The notes below the pieces were generated by a model. The model did no database searches, was not told where the DNA came from, and saw only the letters and a list, made by a program, of their open reading frames with translations. A DNA stretch of 64,000 nt, taken from assembly GCA_900319905.1 (NCBI GenBank), contig ONQB01000020.1, forward strand, positions 33,563 to 97,562, in the 5' to 3' direction. Position 1 is the stretch's first letter, and every line of letters begins with the position of its first letter. Shown here piece after piece: positions 32,106-41,122 of the stretch. This DNA is from an uncultured Prevotella sp. GTDB lineage: Bacteria; Bacteroidota; Bacteroidia; Bacteroidales; Bacteroidaceae. Both the position numbers and the translations under genes were made by a program.

Positions 32106-35100
32106 TTAAAGATTGATTTTCACGCCTGCGACGATGGAACGGCTCTGTGGCAGCTCACCGAGGTCAATGCCCTGTCCGATAACCGACGAGGTAGCGGAGA
32201 ACTCAGGATCGGAGCCCAGGTACTTGGTGATGGTGAAGACGTTGTTGGCCTGAATCCAGAATTGGAAGCCCTGGAAGAAGGTAGAGTTGACGGGGAGGTC
32301 GTAGCTCAGGGTGATGGTCTTCAGACGCAGGTAGCTGCCATCCTCAATCCAGCGGTCGGAGAAGCGGCTGTTGCCCATGGGATCCTGGAAGGTGGCGCGA
32401 GGGATGGAGGTCAGCTGGCCCTCAGCCTGCCAGCGCGAGTTGAGCGCCGTGGTCTGGTTGAAGAAGCGGCTGCCGCCCTCGAGCTGTGAGCGCATGTAGT
32501 TGTAGACATCGTTGCCCACGCTATAGTTGAAGCGAGCGTCAAGACGGAAGCGCTTGTAGCTGACAGAAGTGAAGATATTACCATAGATATCGGGATTGGG
32601 ATCGCCGATAACGGTCATATCCTTCTCGTTGATCTCGTGGTCGCCATTGAGGTCGACGAAATGCATGTCACCGGCCTTGAAGTAGTTTTTGGTGACACCA
32701 TTGTCGGCGAGGATGTAGAGTCCGGCAGCCTGTGCCTGGTCGGTCCTGGCGAACACGCCGGAGGTCTTATAGCCATAGAAGAGGTTGGCGGCCTTGCCCA
32801 CCTCAGAGCGGATGGTGGCGCCATAGAGTGTGGACTGCATGTAGTTGGCGCCGTCGGCCAGGGCGGTCACCTTGTTCTTATAGTGTCCGAGTGTGGCACC
32901 TGCCTCCCACTGGAAGTCTTTCATCACGAGGAGCTTGCCGCTGAGGCTGACGTCGAAGCCGGTGTTTTCGAGCTTACCGTCATTGCTCCAGTTGCTGTCG
33001 AGACCAGAGAGGAAGTTGAGTTGCTTGAGCATGAGCAGATTGCTTGTGCGGCTCTTGTAAGCGTTGAAGCCTACGCTCACGCGGTTGTTGAACAGACGGG
33101 CGTCGAGGCCGATGTTGGCACGTCCGGTAGTCTCCCACTGCATTTTCGTGTTACCGATACCGGCGATGGTCTTACCGGCGATGGCGTTGATGAAGAGCTT
33201 GGAGCTGAGATAGCTGTGGGCAGCGTAGTAGCCGATGTTGTCGTTGCCGCTCACGTCGTAGCCGGCGGTCAGACGCAGGTAGTTGACGATGTTGTTGTTG
33301 GCAAACCATGGTTCGTTGGTCATCACCCATGCAGCCTGCACGGAGGGGAAGATGCCCCAGACGACGCCGGCCACCTTCAGGCCGCTGTCAGCATGACGGC
33401 CGAAGAGCGAGGAGCTCTCGGCAGAGAGGTCGGCAGTGAGGAAGTAACGGTGCAGGTAGTCGTACTGTGCCTGGGCATACCAGTTGATGCTGCGCCACTT
33501 CTCGTTGGTACCGTAGCTGGTGGCATTCATCAGGCTGGAGCTCATGAACGGGGTCTTATCGGAACCGGTGTTGTAGCCTAACTGATAGTTGGGTCGATAC
33601 TCCTCCCAGTTGATGCGCACGCCGCCGAAGGCGCTCACGCTGTGGGCGTTGTAGCGGTTGTGCCAGGCCAGGCGGGTGTCGCTCATCATGGAGTTCTGCT
33701 TGGCGAAGAGCGAGCGCACCTCATTGGTGCGATAGCCGTTGACCGAGGAGACGTAGTACTCAGGCACACCATTGATAGGCACGTAGTACTTCTCGTTGGC
33801 ATTGACCAGCGTATAGCTGAAATGCTCGGAGAGCTGCAGGTGACGGTTGATGTCGTACACCGGCATGATGGTGAGGTTGAGCATGGAGTTCTCGAAGCGG
33901 TTCTTGTTCTTACCGTCGCCATAGGTGTTGAGTGCCCATGGGTTGGCGAGCTTCCAGTTGTAGTTGTTGTAGTCGGCCAGTGCCTCAGTGAGGTAATCCT
34001 CGGCCGTGATGTCGAGATGTGAGGAAGACAACTCGCCGTGGCCATAAGAGTAAGGACTCAGGAACGGTGACTTGACATAAGCCAGGAACGACGGCGAGGT
34101 GGGTGTACCCTCTTCGTAGCCTGAAGGCGCACCGTCGTCGCGGATGCTTCGGGTGGTATTGGAGTAGGAAGCATCGAAGCGTACGGAGAACTTGTCAACG
34201 AGCTTGATGTCGGTGTTGAAGCGGATGTTGAAGCGGTTCATGTCGTTGTACTTCAGCGTGCTCTGTGCGGAAGTATAACCGACGGAGAGGTTGTAGCTGG
34301 CCACCTTGTCGCCTCCCTCTACCTGAATGCCGTAATTCTGGGTCAGAGCGGTACGGTAGACCTCATCCTTCCAGTCGGTATCGTTGTGATACTGCTTGTA
34401 ATAGTAGTAGTCAGGGTCGGGGTTGAGCCACTTGAAGTCGCGGATGGTGGTACCGGTTGACTTGAGCAGCTCAGAGGCATAGCCACGGTACTGGCTGGCG
34501 TTCATCATGTCGATGAACTTCGGCTCGAAGGAGACACCGGCTGAGAGCGATGCCGTGATGCGTGTGGCCATGCTCTTGGAGCGGCGTGTGTTGATGAGTA
34601 TGACGCCGTTGGCACCCTTGGCTCCGTAGAGGGCGGTACCATTGCGCAGCACGGTGACGTTCTCAATGTCGGCAGGATTGATGGCCGTGAGAATGTCGTT
34701 GGTGAAACCGCTGTGCAACATGCTGTGGCCGTACTGCTGGTCGAAGATCACGCCGTCGACGACGATCAGGGGCTGAGCATTGGCATAGATGCTGTTCAGG
34801 CCCTGCACATACATGTTGGCCCCGATGCCGGGCGTGTTGTTGCGCGTGATGGTGTGGGCGTAGGCGCCAAGCTGCTTCTCGATTTCCTCCTTGACGTTCG
34901 TGGCACTGGAATACTGCATGTCGGTGGCCGTACGGTCGTTGCGCAGATCGGTGTTGGCATCGTAGTCGGCAGAGAACGTGGTGGGATAGAGCATCAGGTC
35001 GCCCTGCTTCTCGCCCTTGGCAAGTCCGGCCGAGAGCAGGTTATGAGAAGGGAAGGTTACGGAGATGGACGAGACGAAGACCGGCACGTCGAGCGCAAAA

Positions 35101-35378
35101 GCGCCGTTGTCGTCGGTCAGGGCAGTGTAGCCCTCTACGCCCACAGCACCGACGATGGCACCGGACAGGGGCTTGTGGCTGACGGCACTGATGACACGGC
35201 CGGTGATATGACGTGTGGTATAGTGCTTCCTTACCACAACGGTCTTCTTCACGGGCTCAGCATCCTCCTCGTCCTGGGCATGAACGGCCACAGGCAGGGC
35301 CAGCAAACCAGCAGCAAGGCAAAACATCGGTAACCGGCGGCTGATCGTATGATAGGATATGATAGTGTTGAATTCCAT
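32106..35378 (-). CDS. SusC-type TonB-dependent receptor, pair 2
   Basis: 1090 residues: signal peptide (about 1-35, ending VAVHAQ), carboxypeptidase-like domain (about 56-130: TGRVISAVSHKPLSGAIVGA), plug (about 165-275: MYVQGLNSIYANAQPLIVVD, then ENVTVLRNGTALYGAKGANG) and barrel ending IVAGVKINL. It imports glycan fragments through the outer membrane. It partners with the SusD gene 23 bases downstream and follows two FAS1 lipoprotein genes. Confidence 0.93.
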   Translation of the reverse strand: MEFNTIISYHTISRRLPMFCLAAGLLALPVAVHAQDEEDAEPVKKTVVVRKHYTTRHITGRVISAVSHKPLSGAIVGAVGVEGYTALTDDNGAFALDVPVFVSSISVTFPSHNLLSAGLAKGEKQGDLMLYPTTFSADYDANTDLRNDRTATDMQYSSATNVKEEIEKQLGAYAHTITRNNTPGIGANMYVQGLNSIYANAQPLIVVDGVIFDQQYGHSMLHSGFTNDILTAINPADIENVTVLRNGTALYGAKGANGVILINTRRSKSMATRITASLSAGVSFEPKFIDMMNASQYRGYASELLKSTGTTIRDFKWLNPDPDYYYYKQYHNDTDWKDEVYRTALTQNYGIQVEGGDKVASYNLSVGYTSAQSTLKYNDMNRFNIRFNTDIKLVDKFSVRFDASYSNTTRSIRDDGAPSGYEEGTPTSPSFLAYVKSPFLSPYSYGHGELSSSHLDITAEDYLTEALADYNNYNWKLANPWALNTYGDGKNKNRFENSMLNLTIMPVYDINRHLQLSEHFSYTLVNANEKYYVPINGVPEYYVSSVNGYRTNEVRSLFAKQNSMMSDTRLAWHNRYNAHSVSAFGGVRINWEEYRPNYQLGYNTGSDKTPFMSSSLMNATSYGTNEKWRSINWYAQAQYDYLHRYFLTADLSAESSSLFGRHADSGLKVAGVVWGIFPSVQAAWVMTNEPWFANNNIVNYLRLTAGYDVSGNDNIGYYAAHSYLSSKLFINAIAGKTIAGIGNTKMQWETTGRANIGLDARLFNNRVSVGFNAYKSRTSNLLMLKQLNFLSGLDSNWSNDGKLENTGFDVSLSGKLLVMKDFQWEAGATLGHYKNKVTALADGANYMQSTLYGATIRSEVGKAANLFYGYKTSGVFARTDQAQAAGLYILADNGVTKNYFKAGDMHFVDLNGDHEINEKDMTVIGDPNPDIYGNIFTSVSYKRFRLDARFNYSVGNDVYNYMRSQLEGGSRFFNQTTALNSRWQAEGQLTSIPRATFQDPMGNSRFSDRWIEDGSYLRLKTITLSYDLPVNSTFFQGFQFWIQANNVFTITKYLGSDPEFSATSSVIGQGIDLGELPQSRSIVAGVKINL

Positions 35379-35414
35379 GTTTCTTGTGTTTAGAGATGGG
35401 TTGATGGTTGACAG

Positions 35415-37115
35415 TTACTCCTCCTCATGAGGTTTGAGCACGATGGCATCGATACGCAGGTAGCGGTTGTACTTTCCCCCACGTATCTGCGTGTTGCTCA
35501 CACGGGTGTCGATAATAAGCTGTGCAGTTGCCTTTTGGGTATAACCGCAGTAATCGAACTTGTAGTCCTTGGCAACTAAGAACGTATCCACCTTGTCGGC
35601 CGTGGTGGTGTACTTAGAGCCGAGGGTCTCCCATGTGCTGGGGTTGGATGATATCTTACCGGACTTGTCGCACTGTGCGATGCGTGCGCGGAAGACAGTG
35701 GGCAGGCGCTGCATGTCGCTGGCCAGGCTGTCACCGGCCAAGGCGGGAGCAGTGATGACATAGATGTCGTAAGGCACGTTAGAGAGCACATCGGAGAGAT
35801 TGAAATAAACCATCGGGTTGCTTGAGGTACCTGAGGGGGCAAGCGTACTGAAGGCATGGCGATGCACTTGGTTATAGAAGACGTTGTCGGTCGACACCTT
35901 GGTCACCTCCAACGGGTACACCGTTGACTGATTATCGACAGAGTCGATATTGGTCGATCTCTCTCCCTCGATATAGTAGTTTTTCATGAAGGTCTCGCGA
36001 GCCTTGATGCGCCAGTTGGACTGACCGAGCAGCACGCCGTTACTGCATGCCAGGCGGCTGGCGCCCTGGAAGATACCCTCGGGTCCAAAAGGCTTGTCAA
36101 AGATACAGTAGCGCTCGCGGGCATCGCCATAAATGGCCTCACGATACAGAGGATTGGAGGCCGTCGTGGCATAGGCTGAATCCTGGAAGGAGACATCCGT
36201 GTTGCGGGAGTTGAGCGAGCGGTTGAACACAGAGCCAATAATCAGGCACTGACGTGCATAGGTCCAGGTCAGCGAGTCACGCAGATGGGGATCGCTGCTG
36301 AAGACGCCATTGCTAAAATGGAAGTACTTCTCATATTTGGGAACCAGCCGGTTCCACACTTCATTGGTGGGTGCCAGCATCCAGTAGGTACTGTCCTCGG
36401 CATCGAGATAGCCCAGATTGTCAAGCATTTCGTTTTGCAACGTGGACACGGAGTCGAGATAGATGGTCTTGCCATCAACGATGTCGCCGGCCACACTCTT
36501 CGAGGGGTCGAACTTATAGACATTGTAGGCATAGAGGAAGTTGGCCACGGAGTCGAGTCCGGCCACCTTCTTCAGGCCCTCAAAGATATTGGGCACATAG
36601 GAAGCGGGCTTGGACAAGGTGTAGAGCACGCCGTTGCCATAGACCTGGTTGCCCTTCTCGATGGGGTCGCCCCCAAAGGACGAGGCGGTGAGCTGCTTGT
36701 ACTTGCCGTTGAGCATGATGATGGAGTCGCTTGAGGACGAAGCGACAGAGTAGTTGTAGAGGGCAATATGGTTCTGCACGAACTCCTTGATGGTGGAGTT
36801 CTCCTTGTCGCGCACGCCCTTTGCCTTCTCGGAGGTATAGTCGCTGATGAGCTCCTGTGCGCGCTCGGCAGAGAAGTTGTCGTTGACAGGTGCGAAGACG
36901 GTAAACATCTGGCTGCTGGCCAGGGCACGGTCATAGCCCACGGCCTTGACCACTGAGGCGAAATTGCTCAAGTCGGGATTGGCCTTGATGGCCTCCCAGA
37001 GGTTGCCGTCGGCGTTAAGGGGACCATTGTAGTGGTCATCCCACTCATCGGAGCAACCGGCCAAGGCCAGCGATGTCGCCAACATGATGGCAATGTTCTT
37101 AAATATTTTTTTCAT
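35415..37115 (-). CDS. Fasciclin (FAS1) domain surface lipoprotein, third of three
   Basis: About 566 residues. The start MKKIFKNIAIMLATSLALAG-C gives a lipoprotein signal (Cys20); the frame is open upstream to 37199, but those residues are not signal-like. Two FAS1-like domains are visible: about 38-190 (NLWEAIKANPDLSNFASVVK, SQMFTVFAPVNDNFS) and about 195-350 (DSTYWMLAPTNEVWN). A C-terminal beta-rich part follows. It is probably a surface glycan-binding protein, since it stands where such genes usually stand in SusCD operons. Confidence 0.85.
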   Translation of the reverse strand: MKKIFKNIAIMLATSLALAGCSDEWDDHYNGPLNADGNLWEAIKANPDLSNFASVVKAVGYDRALASSQMFTVFAPVNDNFSAERAQELISDYTSEKAKGVRDKENSTIKEFVQNHIALYNYSVASSSSDSIIMLNGKYKQLTASSFGGDPIEKGNQVYGNGVLYTLSKPASYVPNIFEGLKKVAGLDSVANFLYAYNVYKFDPSKSVAGDIVDGKTIYLDSVSTLQNEMLDNLGYLDAEDSTYWMLAPTNEVWNRLVPKYEKYFHFSNGVFSSDPHLRDSLTWTYARQCLIIGSVFNRSLNSRNTDVSFQDSAYATTASNPLYREAIYGDARERYCIFDKPFGPEGIFQGASRLACSNGVLLGQSNWRIKARETFMKNYYIEGERSTNIDSVDNQSTVYPLEVTKVSTDNVFYNQVHRHAFSTLAPSGTSSNPMVYFNLSDVLSNVPYDIYVITAPALAGDSLASDMQRLPTVFRARIAQCDKSGKISSNPSTWETLGSKYTTTADKVDTFLVAKDYKFDYCGYTQKATAQLIIDTRVSNTQIRGGKYNRYLRIDAIVLKPHEEE

Positions 37116-37205
37116 AATCATTGATTCTTCGAAAGTAACGGTTTGATTGCCGTCCGGCAGTGTCGCTGCATGCAAGGACATGAGCCGGACGGGCGGCATC
37201 GGTTG

Positions 37206-39302
37206 TTAGAGGTCGGTCTCCATCTGTCCGGCACCCACGGAGTAGATGCTCTTTGGCACAATCTCCAGATAGTCGAGCATGAACTCGTTGTTGTTGCCGA
37301 GTTTGCTGGTCGACGTACAGCGGATGCGCAGGTAGTGGTCGGACTTGGGATCGATGTGTACGGTGCAGAGCACGATGCGGTGGGTACGTGGATTGTTGAC
37401 AAACTCGTTGATCGCGTTGCCGTCGGTGTGGTAGCCACCGTAAGCGCCACGATAGCGTCCGAGGTTGCGCAGCATCTTCTGGTCCTCAGCCTTTTCCTCG
37501 GAAGAGAGCTTAGCCCAGTCGGTGGTGAACTTACTGCCGAGGATGGAAGCATCGTCGAGGAACTTACGCATGTCAAGAGGGATGCCCTGCGGACGGTTGT
37601 CGAAGTAGACCTGTGCCACACCACGCGTGGGCAGGGCGCAGAAGCCGAGACGTATCTGATACTCGCCCTCGTAAGGCACAGGCGGCAGACGGAACGAGAT
37701 GTCGTAGTCGCCGAAGAGGTTCCACTCGTCACCCTCGTAGCTCCAGAAGTTGCGGTGAGGACGGCGGTAGACGAGGTAGCCGCCACGCATGGTGACGTGG
37801 TCGAGATAGCCGGCCGGGAACCAGTAGTTCTTACCGTTGGCGAAGGTCTGGTCGGCCTTGGCACTGTTGTCGTCCTTGGCAGGGTCGCCGTTTAGACGGA
37901 TGTTCTCTGTCATGACCTGCGGGAAGATGGTGGAGAAGTCCATGCGGATGCGGTCGTTGAAGACCTTCATCTGTGTGGTCTCGTCGAAGGCGATGATGTC
38001 GTCGATGTAGAAGTAACGGCCGTTGGGGGCGTCCTGTGTATACTGGTCCTCAACGGTGGGCAGCACCTTGGCACCGCGTATGAGGTCGTTGTCCTTGTAG
38101 CGGCTGTAGCTGTCCTGACGGCGGTTGATGAAGCGCTGTCCGTAGTCGGCTCCCTGCTTGGTTTTTCCGCCGATGGTGGCCTGGTCGAGTTTCATCATGG
38201 TGTGAGGAAGCATGGTCTCATACCAGTCGGTGGGGTCCATGAGGTCGACCTTGATGCCGATGGCGGTGTTGGCCGTGGGCTTGGTCCATGAATACTCCAG
38301 CGGGGTGAGCTTGTTCCAGCCGATAACGTCACGGGTGAGGATGTGGTAGGCGATGAACATGTTGAGCGGGTTCATGCGCTTGGTGATCTTGTCCATGCCC
38401 TTGTCGGCCTGGTAGTCGGCGTCGTTGCCATATACCGGGTCGTAGAGCTTGCAGGCCAGGTCGTAGAGGGCCTGGAGGTTGCCGTTGGCCGTAGAGATGC
38501 CGTAGGCTGATAGCTTGGCCTTAAGCAGCGAGTCTTTCTCCACGAACACGGTGAAGCCATACTTCTTGTCAGCCGGCGGGCAAGCAATCTCGTGCCAGAA
38601 GTCGGACGTATAGGAGTAATAGTCGTAGTTGTTGGCGTCGTAGCTGGGATCCTTGACCTTATAGAGCGAATCCTGAAGGCCGGTAGCCTTGAGGGCCTCG
38701 GCGAACATGCTGATCTTGTCGTTGGCCGCGAGAATGTCGGCAATGGAGCTGTTGGAGTTCTCAAGCACGGCACTGATGGGCTGCACGATACCATTCTGCA
38801 CGGAGTCGTCCTTGGTGGCGTAGTAGATGTAGGACATACGGTTGAGCTCGACCACAGTATTGCTGTCCTTGTCGAGTCCGTGGGTGATCTGGATGAAACG
38901 CTTGTTGAGGTTCTCGGTGTTGAGCGTACCGTCGTTCATGTCGATGGTGGCATACATATTGTTCACCAGGTGGGAGCGTGCGATGGTGTCGCACTGTCCC
39001 TTGGTGAGCTGTTCCACCGAAGAGAGTCCATGCTTCTTGAGGTAGGTGTCCATCACGGTGTTGGACGGCAGGAAGCAGGTGTAGTGGCCGTAGGCAGAGA
39101 GAACGTCCATCAGTCCGGCCTGCTTGATGATGTATGCGAAGTCGCTGTACTCCGGCCGGTTGTTGATGTAGTCGCTCATCATCTCACCCTTGAAGGTATA
39201 ATAATTGGAGGTGTCTGGCTCATCGGAGCAGGAGACAAGCCCCAAGCCGCCTGCAAGGCAGCAGACAGAGAGGATGATGCTGAATATTTTTTTCATTTTC
39301 AT
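37206..39302 (-). CDS. Fasciclin (FAS1) domain surface lipoprotein, second of three
   Basis: About 698 residues; several ATGs stand in a row (39323-39296) and the lipoprotein signal begins at MKMKKIFSIILSVCC with lipobox GLVSC. A clear FAS1 domain lies at about 40-180 (DYINNRPEYSDFAYIIKQAG, HYTCFLPSNTVMDTYL, IARSHLVNNMYATID). A second one lies at about 190-350 (YGFTVFVEKDSLLK). The C-terminal about 250 residues look like a beta-sandwich (YDISFRLPPVPYEGEYQIRL), possibly a carbohydrate-binding module. The gene is 47 bases downstream of the SusD gene of pair 1. Confidence 0.83.
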   Translation of the reverse strand: MKMKKIFSIILSVCCLAGGLGLVSCSDEPDTSNYYTFKGEMMSDYINNRPEYSDFAYIIKQAGLMDVLSAYGHYTCFLPSNTVMDTYLKKHGLSSVEQLTKGQCDTIARSHLVNNMYATIDMNDGTLNTENLNKRFIQITHGLDKDSNTVVELNRMSYIYYATKDDSVQNGIVQPISAVLENSNSSIADILAANDKISMFAEALKATGLQDSLYKVKDPSYDANNYDYYSYTSDFWHEIACPPADKKYGFTVFVEKDSLLKAKLSAYGISTANGNLQALYDLACKLYDPVYGNDADYQADKGMDKITKRMNPLNMFIAYHILTRDVIGWNKLTPLEYSWTKPTANTAIGIKVDLMDPTDWYETMLPHTMMKLDQATIGGKTKQGADYGQRFINRRQDSYSRYKDNDLIRGAKVLPTVEDQYTQDAPNGRYFYIDDIIAFDETTQMKVFNDRIRMDFSTIFPQVMTENIRLNGDPAKDDNSAKADQTFANGKNYWFPAGYLDHVTMRGGYLVYRRPHRNFWSYEGDEWNLFGDYDISFRLPPVPYEGEYQIRLGFCALPTRGVAQVYFDNRPQGIPLDMRKFLDDASILGSKFTTDWAKLSSEEKAEDQKMLRNLGRYRGAYGGYHTDGNAINEFVNNPRTHRIVLCTVHIDPKSDHYLRIRCTSTSKLGNNNEFMLDYLEIVPKSIYSVGAGQMETDL

Positions 39303-39370
39303 TATCATTGTCATCATTGTCAATGTGTGTCTAATTATATAGTTGCAATGAGTTGTTGTATCTGCCCTGA

Positions 39371-41092
39371 CTATTTGGTCTTGGAGATGTTGCTGTCCTC
39401 ACCACTGCCAAAGGCCGGGTTCTGGATGAGGTTCTTGTTAACCTTCAACTCGTCGATGTTGTAGGGCCAGTAGATGTAGTCCATCTTCGCCAGCTTGCCG
39501 CTGATGGCGCTGGTGTTGGTCGTGAACTTCATGAGTGTTTGCTCGCGCAGGTATTGTGTGTTTCCGTCACGGCGTGAGCGGCACACGAGGTCATACCATC
39601 TCTTTCCCTCGAACATCAGTTCACGCTGGCGCTCTGACATGACGAGGTTTTCGATTTTTTCCTTCGTGGTGTAGTCGGTAGCCTTGAGCGTATCCTTGAG
39701 CACGTTCTCGCACATGGAGCGCTTGTTGACGGCATTGACGAGGCTGAAGGCCTGGTTCATGTAGCTCTTATCCTGGTCGCTCATCTCGGCGGCGTTACTC
39801 ATCAGGGCGGTGAGCGCCTCGGCCTTCATGAGCATGACATCGGACAGACGGTAGATAATCCAGTTGCATTTCACCTTGCCCTCAGCATAGAAGCCGGATT
39901 GGGAAACGTCTACATCTTTGACGCCCTTTGAATAGTCGACACTGACCGACGAGTAGCAACCTTTGGCGATGGCCTTGCCGTCTCTCATGTTCTCGTAGTA
40001 ACGTCCGTCGTACTTGGAGAACAACTGGTTGTCCTGTCCCTCGGTACCGCCCACATAGGTAGACGGAGCGGCGAAGCCTGTGACCACGCTACCTTTGGAG
40101 CGCATATAGAAATCGTTGGCGGCGCCATTGCTGGGCATATTGTCATCTCGCATGTAAGTGAGTTCGAAGATGCTCTCCATGCTGTTGCCGTCGCCAAAGA
40201 TGGTGTTGTAGGCATTGCCGTAAGTGGTGTTGGACAATTGGTCGAGCACAAGCGGGAAGCCGCTGACACGTTCCTGATCGTCAACAGAGGTGATGTTGTA
40301 GTAGCCTCTGTCCTTGGCGCGCTGCTTCATGGAGTTGATGACGAGGTCGGCATACTCGATGCACTTGGCATAGTCCTTCTTCCAGAGATACATGTCGCAG
40401 AGCATGGCATGGATGGCGTCCTGGGTGATACGGCCCGTCTGATACTTGGCCTTGGTGGCAGTATAGGAAGGATAAGCCTTCACGGCGTTATTCTTGACGC
40501 TCTCCAGGTCGAGGATCAGTGAGTCGAGCACGTCATCAAACTTGGTGGCCGGCAGGTCCATGACCTGGTTGTCATCGGCATAGGCGGTCGTGGTGTAAGG
40601 CACATCACGGAACGTGCGGATGAGGTAGAAGTAGCACAGGTCGCGGATGGCGCTGGCCTCGGCGATGTCGGCGTTGAGCTCCGACTCTGAGAAGGCGGGA
40701 TCGGTAGCTGCCACGGCGGGGGCATGCTCGATGATGGTGTTGCAGCTGTTGATGATATAATAGAAAGGTGTCCACGTGGTGTAACCGTTTGAGGCATCGA
40801 TGTCTTCCTTGAAGACCTTCTGCAAGGAGTTGTCCTTGTCGATGTCGTTACCCGCAGTGACATTGTCGCTGCGGAACTCGCCCCATACCATCATGCGCTT
40901 CACGACATCCGTTGACTGAAGCTGGGTATAGAGTCCGCCAATCATCTGGTCCACGTCGGCCTTCTCGTTCCAGAAGTCGTCCTCGATGGTAACGTTCTGG
41001 GGCTTGACATCGAAGAAGTCGTTGCATCCGGTGAGGGTGAGCACCAGAACCGCAGTGGCGATCAGGTTGTATATAGTGATTCTTTTTTTCAT
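39371..41092 (-). CDS. SusD/RagB family surface lipoprotein, pair 1
   Basis: 573 residues, lipobox LTGC (Cys23), followed by NDFFDVKPQNVTIEDDFWNE, a standard SusD N-terminus. The TPR-like frame and the closing ERQRELMFEGKRWYDLVCRS, then KNLIQNPAFG, are canonical. It partners with the SusC gene 30 bases upstream. Confidence 0.94.
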   Translation of the reverse strand: MKKRITIYNLIATAVLVLTLTGCNDFFDVKPQNVTIEDDFWNEKADVDQMIGGLYTQLQSTDVVKRMMVWGEFRSDNVTAGNDIDKDNSLQKVFKEDIDASNGYTTWTPFYYIINSCNTIIEHAPAVAATDPAFSESELNADIAEASAIRDLCYFYLIRTFRDVPYTTTAYADDNQVMDLPATKFDDVLDSLILDLESVKNNAVKAYPSYTATKAKYQTGRITQDAIHAMLCDMYLWKKDYAKCIEYADLVINSMKQRAKDRGYYNITSVDDQERVSGFPLVLDQLSNTTYGNAYNTIFGDGNSMESIFELTYMRDDNMPSNGAANDFYMRSKGSVVTGFAAPSTYVGGTEGQDNQLFSKYDGRYYENMRDGKAIAKGCYSSVSVDYSKGVKDVDVSQSGFYAEGKVKCNWIIYRLSDVMLMKAEALTALMSNAAEMSDQDKSYMNQAFSLVNAVNKRSMCENVLKDTLKATDYTTKEKIENLVMSERQRELMFEGKRWYDLVCRSRRDGNTQYLREQTLMKFTTNTSAISGKLAKMDYIYWPYNIDELKVNKNLIQNPAFGSGEDSNISKTK

Positions 41093-41122
41093 GACATTGC
41101 TTAATGCTTAATGAAATAGTGT